NCBI GenBank assembly: GCA_036497565.1
Contig: DASXJE010000188.1
Location: forward strand, 38,549-102,548
Length of the DNA stretch: 64,000 nucleotides
Reading direction: 5' to 3'
DNA from: Mycobacteriales bacterium
GTDB lineage: Bacteria; Actinomycetota; Actinomycetes; Mycobacteriales; QHCD01
Each line of letters starts with the position of its first letter. Within the stretch, counting starts at the first letter, position 1. Positions 54,371 to 64,000 of this stretch are shown piece by piece. Made by a program: the position numbers and the translations under genes. The notes below the pieces were generated by a model. It was not told the DNA's origin. It did no database searches and was given only the letters and a program-made list of their open reading frames with translations.

Positions 54371-55588
54371 ATGGCCAAGATCAAGGTCGACAACCCGGTC
54401 GTCGAGCTCGACGGCGACGAGATGACCCGGATCATCTGGGCCTTCATCAAGGACCAGCTGATCCTGCCGTATCTCGACCTGGACCTGGACTACTACGACC
54501 TGGGCATCGAGCACCGCGACGCCACCGACGACCAGGTGACGATCGACGCCGCGCACGCCATCCAGCGGCACGGCGTCGGCGTGAAGTGCGCGACCATCAC
54601 GCCGGACGAGGCGCGGGTCGAGGAGTTCGGCCTGAAGAAGATGTGGCGCTCGCCCAACGGGACCATCCGCAACATCCTCGGTGGCGTGATCTTCCGCGAG
54701 CCGATCGTGATGAGCAACATCCCGCGCTACGTGCCCGGGTGGACGAAGCCGATCATCATCGGCCGGCACGCCCACGCCGACCAGTACCGCGCGACCGACT
54801 TCGTGGTGCCGGGGCCGGGCACCGTCACGATCACCTACACGCCCGCCGACGGCGGCGAGCCGGTCGAGCGTGAGGTCGCCGAATTCCCGGGCGGCGGGGT
54901 CGCGGTCGGGATGTACAACTACGACGACTCGATCCGCGACTTCGCCCGCGCATCGCTGCGCTACGGCCTGGACCGCGGCGTACCGGTCTACCTGTCCACC
55001 AAGAACACGATCCTCAAGGCCTACGACGGCCGGTTCAAGGACCTGTTCCAGGACATCTTCGACAGCGAGTTCAAGGCCGACTTCGACGCCAAGGGCATCT
55101 GGTACGAGCACCGCCTGATCGACGACATGGTCGCGCAGGCGATCAAGGGCGACGGCGGTTACGTCTGGGCCTGCAAGAACTACGACGGCGACGTCCAGTC
55201 CGACGTGGTGGCGCAGGGCTTCGGGTCGCTCGGCCTGATGACCAGCGTGCTGATGACCCCGGACGGACAGACCGTCGAGGCCGAGGCCGCGCACGGAACG
55301 GTGACCCGCCACTACCGCCAGCACCAGCAGGGCAAGCCGACGTCGACCAACCCGATCGCGTCGATCTTCGCGTGGACCCGCGGCATCGAACACCGCGGCA
55401 AGCTCGACGGGACCCCTGCGGTGCAGGAGTTCGCCCACACCCTGGAGCGGGTGTGCGTGGAGACCGTCGAGAGCGGCCAGATGACCAAGGACCTCGCGCT
55501 GCTGGTCGGCAAGGACCAGCCGTTCCTCAACACCGAGGACTTCCTCACCGCGATCGACGAGCAGCTGCAGAAGACGCTGGCCAGCTAA
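54371..55588 (+). CDS. icd: Isocitrate dehydrogenase (NADP+), eukaryote-like type
   Basis: Oxidative decarboxylation of isocitrate to 2-oxoglutarate. The 405-residue product is of the homodimeric type II (mitochondrial/M. tuberculosis Icd1-like) class: [12 protein letters not shown] at the start, [15 protein letters not shown] at the substrate loop and [20 protein letters not shown] at the nucleotide region, quoted here as [17 protein letters not shown] 54371 has GGAG about 10 bases upstream. With mdh and citrate synthase it forms a local TCA cluster. Its stop overlaps the convergent glycosyltransferase stop by four bases. Confidence 0.97.
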   Translation: MAKIKVDNPVVELDGDEMTRIIWAFIKDQLILPYLDLDLDYYDLGIEHRDATDDQVTIDAAHAIQRHGVGVKCATITPDEARVEEFGLKKMWRSPNGTIRNILGGVIFREPIVMSNIPRYVPGWTKPIIIGRHAHADQYRATDFVVPGPGTVTITYTPADGGEPVEREVAEFPGGGVAVGMYNYDDSIRDFARASLRYGLDRGVPVYLSTKNTILKAYDGRFKDLFQDIFDSEFKADFDAKGIWYEHRLIDDMVAQAIKGDGGYVWACKNYDGDVQSDVVAQGFGSLGLMTSVLMTPDGQTVEAEAAHGTVTRHYRQHQQGKPTSTNPIASIFAWTRGIEHRGKLDGTPAVQEFAHTLERVCVETVESGQMTKDLALLVGKDQPFLNTEDFLTAIDEQLQKTLAS

Positions 55589-57054
55589 GGTTCCGAGCGG
55601 CGGGCGAAGAGGGCGGTCAGGCCGAGTACGCCGACCGCGGGTGCCAGCGCGAGTTCGGTCAGGATGTAGCGCGTGCTGTAGCCGACCAGCAGGGCCGGTG
55701 CGACCAGGCTCGCGATCAGTCCGGCGGCCAGCAGCAGCACGCTCAGGCGCATCCCGGACCGGCGCGCGCGGCCGAGCCCCGCGGCCGCCGCGAGACCGGC
55801 CAGTAGGAGTACACCGAGGAGCAGCCCCGGGGTGTACCAGTTGCCGTACGTGGTCAGCGGCGTGGCCAGGCCGGTGTCGACCGCCACGTCCGACCCGCCG
55901 TACTTGGTGACGACCCGCTGCATGTCGTCCACCCAGTCGGGATAGAACGGCCAGTAGCGGAAGTGCCAGTTCGCGGTGCGCTCCGGCCCGAGGCCGCGGA
56001 CCGGGCTGAAGTTGTAGAGGAAATCGCCGGTCACGGTGCGCACGTAGTCCAACGGCTGGTGCTTGATGACGCGGCGCGCGAAGTCGCCGTCGACGTCGTC
56101 GACGGTCAGCCCGGCCGGCGGGGTGATGGCGAACGACGGTGAGGAGCCGCGCCACATCAGCGCGGCCAGGTTGCGCTCGTCCGGTGAAAGGCGCGGGCAC
56201 AGTTGCTGCTCGGGGCGGGGGAGGTCGAGGTCGGTGCAGTCGGCGAAGGCGACGACGCGGCCGTAAAGGAAGTGCCCGGCGTAGCCGTAGGTGAGGCTGA
56301 ACGACCCCCGTGTGGCCTGCATCCAACTCGCGTAGCCGAGCACCGGTGCCACGAACATCACGCCGGCGAGCACTGCGTAGGAGATCCGGCGGCCCCACCC
56401 GCGCCCGGCAATCAGCAGGACGTAGCCGACGCCGACGACGCCGACGGCCAGATCTCCGGACCGTGTGATCGTGGCCAGGCCGAGCAGCAGCCCGCCGATT
56501 GCCGCGCGTACCGGAGTGATCCGCACTCGCGCCGGCGGCCGGGGCTCTGCGCGCCCGGCCGGTTGCCGCCGCGCCGGCCAGGCCAGAACGACCAGGGCGA
56601 CGACGACCATCGCCTCGGCGGGAACGTCGGTGAGGATGTAGTGCTCCAGCACCACCTGCAGCGGGTCGAGCAGGACCGGTAGCGTCGCCAGCGCGGCCCA
56701 CCCGCGCGGACATCCCCAGCGCAACAGGAAGACGTAGAGAACGACGCCGATCGCGAGCCCGAGCAGGTGCTGGAGCACCGCGACCAGGTCGAGGCCCTGC
56801 AGCGGCAGCAGGCCACGCAGCAGCACCGAGTAGGCGGTGGTCCGGGCCGTGCCGGGGATCCACACGCCGCGGGTGTAGCCGAGGTAGAACTTCGTGTCGC
56901 CGTAGATGAAGGCCGGCCGGTACGCGAAAGTCGTCGCTGCGCGGAGTACGACGCCGGCCGCGAAGAGCGCCACAAAGACCAGGTGGCTGCGCCAGATTCG
57001 TCCCGGCCACTGCGACCACCGCCGGTGGGGAGCGGCGGCCGCGTCGGCCGTCAC
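55585..57054 (-). CDS. Polytopic membrane glycosyltransferase-like protein (GT-C fold)
   Basis: A 489-residue protein with about 10-11 helices. It has a large outside loop (about 255-385; [27 protein letters not shown]) and an early loop motif, [14 protein letters not shown], whose Asp is at the usual catalytic place of GT-C enzymes that use polyprenyl-phosphate sugars. The exact family (GT39/GT83/GT87-like) is not settled. GTG 57054 overlaps the transporter stop by GTGA, placing it last in a galE-galK-transporter-glycosyltransferase operon. That context suggests transfer of a galactose-derived sugar to a surface polymer, as inference. Confidence 0.78.
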   Translation of the reverse strand: MTADAAAAPHRRWSQWPGRIWRSHLVFVALFAAGVVLRAATTFAYRPAFIYGDTKFYLGYTRGVWIPGTARTTAYSVLLRGLLPLQGLDLVAVLQHLLGLAIGVVLYVFLLRWGCPRGWAALATLPVLLDPLQVVLEHYILTDVPAEAMVVVALVVLAWPARRQPAGRAEPRPPARVRITPVRAAIGGLLLGLATITRSGDLAVGVVGVGYVLLIAGRGWGRRISYAVLAGVMFVAPVLGYASWMQATRGSFSLTYGYAGHFLYGRVVAFADCTDLDLPRPEQQLCPRLSPDERNLAALMWRGSSPSFAITPPAGLTVDDVDGDFARRVIKHQPLDYVRTVTGDFLYNFSPVRGLGPERTANWHFRYWPFYPDWVDDMQRVVTKYGGSDVAVDTGLATPLTTYGNWYTPGLLLGVLLLAGLAAAAGLGRARRSGMRLSVLLLAAGLIASLVAPALLVGYSTRYILTELALAPAVGVLGLTALFARRSEP

Positions 57055-58415
57055 GGGTGGGACATCGCAGGCACGGCCGCGGCTTCGGCGCGGGCGCGGT
57101 CGACGTCGGTCAGGACGAGCAGCACGATTCCCACCGCGAACAGCGCGATGAGCGACAGGATCGCCTGCCGGAACGACCCGGTCGTGCTGACGACGACGGT
57201 GAACAGCAGCGGCGCGAGCCACGACGTACCGCGGTCGCAGATCTCGTAGATGCCGAAGAACGTCGCCTCCCGGCCGCGCGGCACCATCTGCGAGAACAGC
57301 GACCGCGACAGCGCCTGCGAGCCGCCGAGCACCAGCGCGATGACCACGCCCATCAGCACGGCCTGCGCCTTGGTGTGCAGGACGGCGTAGGCGTAGACGA
57401 CCACGACGCACCAGATCACCAGGCTGATCAGGATCGCGTTCTTGGTGCCGGTACGCCGGGCGATGCGGGCGAAGAGCAGCGAACCGCCGACCGCGAGGAA
57501 CTGGATCAGCAGGATCAACGCGAACAGGAACGACGCCGCCTTGGTCGCATCGTCGCCGTAGAGCTCGTGCGTGAGGTAGGTGGAGGAGAGCGCGATCACC
57601 GCCGAGATCGCGTCGGAGAAGAAGAGGTAGCCGAGCAGATACCGGGACGCGTGCGGCATCGTGCGCAGGAGCGCCAGCGTGGCCCGCAGCTGGGCGAAAC
57701 CTGGCCCGACCCCCGTCCGTTTTGGTCGGCCGCGTTCGTGCAGGCCGGCGATGGCGTAGCTGCCGAAGCCGGCCCACCACAGGCCGGCCGAGACGTAGCA
57801 CAGGCGTACGGCGGTCGATTGCGAAATGCCGACCGCGTCGTGCAGCTGCAGCAGCGCGAGGTCGAGGGCGAGCAGGATGCCGCCGCCGAGGTAGCCGGCC
57901 GCGAAGCCGCGACTAGACGCGCGGTTGCGCCGGGCCGGCGTGCTGATCTGCGGCAGGAACGCGTTGTAGACCACGTCGCTCGCGCCGAAGACGATGTTGC
58001 CCGTGAGGAAGAGGAGCCCGGCGTAGAGCCACGCCGATCCGCCGGTCGTGGCGAGCAGCGCCGCGATCCCGGCGCCGAGCAGGCAGGACCAGCGCATGAT
58101 CCGCTTCTTCGCCGACATGGCGTCCGCGGAGGCGCCGAGCGCCGGCAGCACCAGGATCTGCAGCAGGGCGGCCGCGGCCAGGACGAAGGACGGATACGCC
58201 GACGCCGACAGGTGCCACGGCCCGATCGAGAACAACGTCGCGCGTCCGGAGCCCGCGTCGTTCTTCGCGAGGGCGAGCAGCCACGGGCCGATCAGCACGG
58301 TGCCGACGGTGGTCACCCAGCCGTGGTTGGCCCACGCGTAGGCCGTCCAGGAGAGGAGCTCCCGCTCGTCGTCGATCGGTGGCGCGCCGTCGCTGATTTC
58401 CTCGCCGGCGCTCAC
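57051..58415 (-). CDS. Major facilitator superfamily transporter, UMF1/Atg22-like
   Basis: A 454-residue permease with about 12 helices. It has the N-terminal LLSWTAYAWANHGWVTTVGT motif of the UMF1 family, quoted here as YAWANHGWVTTV, then GNIVFGASDVVYNAFLP, RGFAAGYLGGGILLALDLAL in part, and the late SRSLFSQMVPRGREATFFG. UMF1/Atg22 proteins export small metabolites such as amino acids; the cargo here is unknown. GTG 58415 directly abuts the galK stop and the end overlaps the glycosyltransferase, so it is in the gal operon. Sugar transport is suggested by context only. Confidence 0.86.
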   Translation of the reverse strand: MSAGEEISDGAPPIDDERELLSWTAYAWANHGWVTTVGTVLIGPWLLALAKNDAGSGRATLFSIGPWHLSASAYPSFVLAAAALLQILVLPALGASADAMSAKKRIMRWSCLLGAGIAALLATTGGSAWLYAGLLFLTGNIVFGASDVVYNAFLPQISTPARRNRASSRGFAAGYLGGGILLALDLALLQLHDAVGISQSTAVRLCYVSAGLWWAGFGSYAIAGLHERGRPKRTGVGPGFAQLRATLALLRTMPHASRYLLGYLFFSDAISAVIALSSTYLTHELYGDDATKAASFLFALILLIQFLAVGGSLLFARIARRTGTKNAILISLVIWCVVVVYAYAVLHTKAQAVLMGVVIALVLGGSQALSRSLFSQMVPRGREATFFGIYEICDRGTSWLAPLLFTVVVSTTGSFRQAILSLIALFAVGIVLLVLTDVDRARAEAAAVPAMSHP

Positions 58416-59564
58416 CTAGACCATCCGGCGGGCACCGGCCGACGGGACGGCGGGGAAGAAGCGCGGGGCGGTGAAGCTGTGATCGGCGTAGGCAGCCTCG
58501 ACCGCCGTCTGCACCCGCCCGAGCCGGTCGGTGTCGGCCAGCGCGATCGCCGAGCCGCCGAACCCGCCGCCGGTCATCCGCGCGCCGTAGACACCGGCCC
58601 GCAGCGCCGCGTCGACGGCAACGTCGAGCTCGGGCACGGACACCTCGTAGTCGTCGCGCAGCGAAGCGTGCGACGCCGTGAGCAGCGGACCGATCTCCCG
58701 CACCCGACCGTGTTCCAGCAGCTCGACGGTGCGGAGGACCCGTGCGTTTTCGGTGACGACGTGCCGCACCCGGCGGCGGGCGACCGGGTCGAGCCGGTCG
58801 AGGCCGTGCCCCTCGAGGGCCTCCTCCGGAACGTCCCGCAGCGCCGGAACGCCGAGGATCCGCGCCGCCTCCTCGCAGGTGCGTCGCCGCGCGGCGTACT
58901 CGGAGTCGACGTGGGTATGCGGCGCCCGGGTGTCGATGACCAGCAAGGAGAGACCCTCGGCGACCAGGCCGAACGGCACCTGCGTCACGTCGAGGCTGCG
59001 GGCGTCGAGCAGCAGGGCGTGGTGCTCCTCGCAGAGCAAGGACGCCATCTGGTCCATGATCCCGGTGGGCGCCCCGACGAAGTCGTTCTCGATGTGCCGC
59101 GCCACCCGGGCCAGATCGGGCCGGGAGATGTCGAGTCCGGCCAGCTGCGCGAGCGCGCCGACGACCGCGCATTCCAGGGCTGCCGACGACGAGAGCCCCG
59201 ACCCCTCCGGTACGGCGCCGTCGATCAGGATGTCGAAGCCGCCGACGGTGTGTCCGGCCTGACCCAGCGCCCACACCGCGCCGGCGACGTAGGCGGCCCA
59301 GCCCTCGACCGACCCTGGCGCCAGCTCGGCCAGGTCCACCTCGACGATCTCGCCGGGGCGTTGCGCGGACGCCAGCCCGAGCCGATCGTCGTCGCGGGCG
59401 GCGACCGCCGCGGTGGTGACCATCGGCAACGCGATCGGCAGCGAGAAGCCGTCGTTGTAGTCGGTGTGCTCACCGATCACGTTGACCCGTCCCGGCGCAG
59501 CCCACACCGTCTGCGGTGCCCGGCCGAACGCCGCGGCGAAGCGGGCACCCGGGTCGTCGGTCAC
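58416..59564 (-). CDS. galK: Galactokinase
   Basis: Phosphorylates galactose to galactose-1-phosphate. The 382-residue GHMP kinase has the signature APGRVNVIGEHTDYNDGFSL, the ATP loop VPEGSGLSSSAALE, HIENDFVGAPTGIMDQ with the catalytic Asp region, and the C-terminal RMTGGGFGGSAIAL. The start overlaps the galE stop by four bases. A galT uridylyltransferase is not in this operon; it may be elsewhere or replaced. Confidence 0.95.
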   Translation of the reverse strand: MTDDPGARFAAAFGRAPQTVWAAPGRVNVIGEHTDYNDGFSLPIALPMVTTAAVAARDDDRLGLASAQRPGEIVEVDLAELAPGSVEGWAAYVAGAVWALGQAGHTVGGFDILIDGAVPEGSGLSSSAALECAVVGALAQLAGLDISRPDLARVARHIENDFVGAPTGIMDQMASLLCEEHHALLLDARSLDVTQVPFGLVAEGLSLLVIDTRAPHTHVDSEYAARRRTCEEAARILGVPALRDVPEEALEGHGLDRLDPVARRRVRHVVTENARVLRTVELLEHGRVREIGPLLTASHASLRDDYEVSVPELDVAVDAALRAGVYGARMTGGGFGGSAIALADTDRLGRVQTAVEAAYADHSFTAPRFFPAVPSAGARRMV

Positions 59565-60517
59565 AGGTATTCCTGGGTGAAGCGCCAGGCGTCGCTCACC
59601 ATGTCCTCGATGGCCGGGTGCACCGGCACCCAGTCGAAGTCCTCGCGGATCTTCGCGCTAGACGCGACCAGCGTCGCGGGGTCGCCGGCCCGGCGCGGTG
59701 CGGAACTTGTTGGCACCGGCTGCCCGGTGACCTCGCGCACCGCCTCGACCACCTGCCGGACCGAGAAGCCGGCACCGTTGCCGAGGTTGTAGACCCGGTG
59801 CTCGCCCGGTGCCGCGGCGTCCAGGGCCGCAAGGTGCGCCCGGGCGAGGTCGTCGACGTGGATGTAGTCGCGCACGCAGGTGCCGTCCGGCGTCGGGTAG
59901 TCCTCGCCGTACACCGCGAGGCTGTCGCGCCGGCCCGCCGCGACCTGCAGGGCGATCGGGATCAGGTGGGTCTCGGTGGCATGCCGCTCGCCGTAGCGGT
60001 CGACCGCGCCGGCCACGTTGAAGTAGCGCAGGCTCATCGCGCCGAGACCGTGCGCGGCGGCCTCCGAGGCCAGCATCAGGTCGACGGTGAGCTTCGAGGC
60101 GCCGTAGGGGTTGGTGGGCCGGGTGGCGGCGGTCTCGGTGATCGGCACTTCTTCGGGTTGGCCGTAGGTCGCGGCGGTGGAGGAGAAGACCAGCCGGGGT
60201 ACGCCGGCCGTCCGCAGCGCGTCGAGGAGCGCCATGGTGCCGCCGACGTTGTTGTGCCAGTAGCGCTCGGGGTGCTCGACGGATTCGCCGACCACCGACT
60301 TGGCGGCGAAGTGCAGGACCCCGTCGAAGGTCGTCCGGCCGACCACCGCGCCCGCCGCGTCGAGACCGCCCTCGACGAACTCCGCCCCGTCCGGCACCGC
60401 GTCGGCGTGGCCGGTGGACAGGTCGTCGAGCACGGTCACCTCGTGGCCCGCCCGGAGCAGATGCAGGGCGACCACGCTGCCGATGTAGCCGGCGCCCCCG
60501 GTGACCAGCAGCCGCAC
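59561..60517 (-). CDS. galE: UDP-glucose 4-epimerase
   Basis: Interconverts UDP-glucose and UDP-galactose with bound NAD+. The 318-residue SDR protein starts VRLLVTGGAGYIGSVVALHL and has LHFAAKSVVGESV, SSTAATYGQP, the catalytic Tyr-Lys in NPYGASK and CVRDYIHVDDLARAH. GTG 60517 has GGAGGG five bases upstream. First gene of the minus-strand gal operon, divergent from the CorC/HlyC gene. Confidence 0.95.
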   Translation of the reverse strand: MRLLVTGGAGYIGSVVALHLLRAGHEVTVLDDLSTGHADAVPDGAEFVEGGLDAAGAVVGRTTFDGVLHFAAKSVVGESVEHPERYWHNNVGGTMALLDALRTAGVPRLVFSSTAATYGQPEEVPITETAATRPTNPYGASKLTVDLMLASEAAAHGLGAMSLRYFNVAGAVDRYGERHATETHLIPIALQVAAGRRDSLAVYGEDYPTPDGTCVRDYIHVDDLARAHLAALDAAAPGEHRVYNLGNGAGFSVRQVVEAVREVTGQPVPTSSAPRRAGDPATLVASSAKIREDFDWVPVHPAIEDMVSDAWRFTQEYL

Positions 60518-60560
60518 TGAACCCTCCGCATCCGCCCTGGGGCCGTCCGCCCGGGGCCCC

Positions 60561-60584
60561 GTGGTTGGCATCGTGGTTGGCATC
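60561..60584. repeat. 12-bp tandem duplication in the galE upstream region
   Basis: GTGGTTGGCATC occurs twice in a row (60561-60572, 60573-60584), 44 bases upstream of galE. It may be a duplicated regulator site or a chance duplication. Confidence 0.7.
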
Positions 60585-60673
60585 TCGTCGATCAGCACCC
60601 TATCGGCACTTCCGTACACTGAGAGGGTGGGCGATCCTCCGAGTACCAGGCGCACGGCGCAGGGGTGTGGACC

Positions 60674-63057
<2,384 letters not shown>

Positions 63058-63079
63058 CCACCACGCGCGGGTCGGCCGC

Positions 63080-63622
63080 GTGAGCGAACCGGACTACCGC
63101 ACGATCGGGGTCGCCATCGGTCTCCCCGAGCCGTTCCACCATGAGCTCCGGGAGCGACGGGCGGCGGCCGGCGACCCGCAGGCGGCGGTCGTCCCGCCCC
63201 ACGTCACCCTGCTGCCGCCGACCGAGGTCGAGGTCGCCGCGCTGTTCGAGGTGGAGGAACACCTGTGCCGGGTGTCGGCCGCGCACCTGCCGTTCGAGCT
63301 GCATCTGGCCGGACCGGGGACCTTCCGTCCGGTGTCGCCGGTCGTCTTCGTGCAGGTGTCGGCCGGGATCTCGCAGTGCGAGCTGATCGAGGCCGACGTC
63401 CGTAGCGGGCCGCTCTTCCGCGAGACGAACTTCCCCTACCACCCGCACGTGACCGTCGCGCAGAACGTGCCGACCGCGCAGCTCGACGCGGCGTATGACG
63501 GCCTGTCCGGCTTCGAGGCGCGCTTCGGCGTGTCAGGGTTCACGATGTTCGAGCAGGACGGCGGCGGCAACACCTGGCGCCGGCGGCGCGAGTTCCCGCT
63601 GGACGGGAGCCGGGAGGGGTGA
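63080..63622 (+). CDS. 2'-5' RNA ligase / 2H phosphoesterase family protein
   Basis: A 180-residue 2H-fold protein with the two catalytic HxT motifs HVTLLPP and HVTVAQN, about 75 residues apart. These enzymes open 2',3'-cyclic phosphates or join RNA ends; the natural substrate here is unknown. GTG 63080 is the first start giving the domain, 22 bases after trpS, with a weak SD. The YihY-type gene begins four bases after its stop, so trpS, this gene and yihY probably form one operon. Confidence 0.87.
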   Translation: MSEPDYRTIGVAIGLPEPFHHELRERRAAAGDPQAAVVPPHVTLLPPTEVEVAALFEVEEHLCRVSAAHLPFELHLAGPGTFRPVSPVVFVQVSAGISQCELIEADVRSGPLFRETNFPYHPHVTVAQNVPTAQLDAAYDGLSGFEARFGVSGFTMFEQDGGGNTWRRRREFPLDGSREG

Positions 63623-63626
63623 CGCT

Positions 63627-64000
63627 GTGGATGCGGTCCGCGCATGGTTTGCCCGTGAGCGTGCCCGCCGTCCGTGGCTCGACCACCTCGCCCGCGCCGG
63701 ATCGACGTACACCAAGTCCAACGGCAACCACCTCGGCGCGGCGATCACCTACTTCAGCTTCCTCGCGCTCTTCCCCCTGATCCTGCTCAGCATTTCGGTG
63801 GCCGGCTTCGTCCTCAGCGGCCATCCGGAGCTGTTCGCCGACCTGCACCGGCTGATCAAGGAGAACATCCCGGGCGGGTTCGGTGCCACGGTCGGAAAAG
63901 CGGTCGACTCGGCGGTGGACAACCGCGGCACCGTCGGCATCATCGGCGTGGTCGGCCTCGCGTACGCCGGGCTGGGCTGGATCGGCAACCTGCGTACCGC
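63627..64000 (+). CDS. YihY/BrkB-family membrane protein (partial, runs off the window)
   Basis: The first 124 codons of a gene continuing beyond the window. The translation starts VDAVRAWFARERARRPWLDH and has the family segments NGNHLGAAITYFSFLALFP and LILLSISVAGFVLSG, then a second hydrophobic stretch (GTVGIIGVVGLAYAGLGW). YihY/BrkB proteins are polytopic membrane proteins of uncertain function. GTG 63627 has a strong GGGAGGGG at 63612-63619. Confidence 0.88.
   Translation, partial: MDAVRAWFARERARRPWLDHLARAGSTYTKSNGNHLGAAITYFSFLALFPLILLSISVAGFVLSGHPELFADLHRLIKENIPGGFGATVGKAVDSAVDNRGTVGIIGVVGLAYAGLGWIGNLRT

Overview
The window is a gene-dense, very high-GC stretch of a bacterial chromosome with frequent GTG starts and 4-base ATGA/GTGA overlaps. 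Gene content and order identify an actinomycete (Actinomycetota). From memory, the first 24 kb follows the Mycobacterium tuberculosis order rplM-rpsI-glmM-glmS-acpS-alr-tsaE-tsaB-rimI-tsaD-groES-groEL1-whiB3-sigD-rsdA-guaB2-guaB3, and 34.5-49.5 kb follows chorismate mutase-uvrD1-sucCD-Rv0954-perM-purN-purH. A BldM orthologue beside a WhiD/WhiB3-type protein is the Streptomyces arrangement and suggests a morphologically complex lineage. I cannot assign a genus. I see no rRNA, tRNA, CRISPR array, insertion sequence, prophage or plasmid feature, and no unmistakably foreign island.

Layout: 0-5 kb holds ribosomal proteins L13/S9, then amino-sugar synthesis (glmM, glmS) and acpS, with a family of perfect palindromes between them. 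From 5-15 kb come NAD(P)HX repair, alanine racemase, a lipase-like hydrolase, a family-4 uracil-DNA glycosylase, the tRNA t6A genes tsaE/tsaB/tsaD with rimI, and a two-gene muropeptide-recycling module. From 15-24 kb come a THUMP-like methyltransferase, CIRCE-controlled groES-groEL1, the whiB/bldM/sigD/rsdA regulatory block and guaB-guaB3. From 24-34 kb come an acyl-CoA dehydrogenase behind a perfect palindrome, a drug-type ABC exporter, guaA, and a divergent PspC membrane protein / PspC-histidine kinase / response regulator set. From 34-41 kb come a PIG-L deacetylase, chorismate mutase with a Phe/Tyr leader peptide and terminator, pcrA/uvrD, and several membrane or secreted proteins. From 41-55 kb come an orphan B12-binding domain, sucCD, paralogous 4-TM membrane proteins, perM, purN-purH, a pentapeptide protein, a CorA-like protein, citrate synthase, mdh and icd. 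From 55-64 kb come a galE-galK-transporter-glycosyltransferase operon (minus strand), a CorC/HlyC protein, trpS, a 2H phosphoesterase and the start of a YihY/BrkB gene.

How the genes work together: three purine steps are spread over the window (PurN/PurH make IMP; GuaB and GuaA make GMP), as are four TCA steps (citrate synthase, Icd, SucCD, Mdh). Envelope synthesis and turnover are represented by GlmM/GlmS, Alr, the NlpC/P60-epimerase pair and PerM. Regulation visible in the DNA includes CIRCE, a candidate attenuator, a TetR-type palindrome, and a recurrent -10-like hexamer 6-8 bases upstream of start codons that implies leaderless mRNAs.

Most of the window is conserved core genome. The least explained items are the compensating palindrome family around glmS, the FFYGY leader peptide and terminator in front of chorismate mutase, the BldM-like regulator lacking its phosphoacceptor, and the orphan B12 domain beside sucCD.
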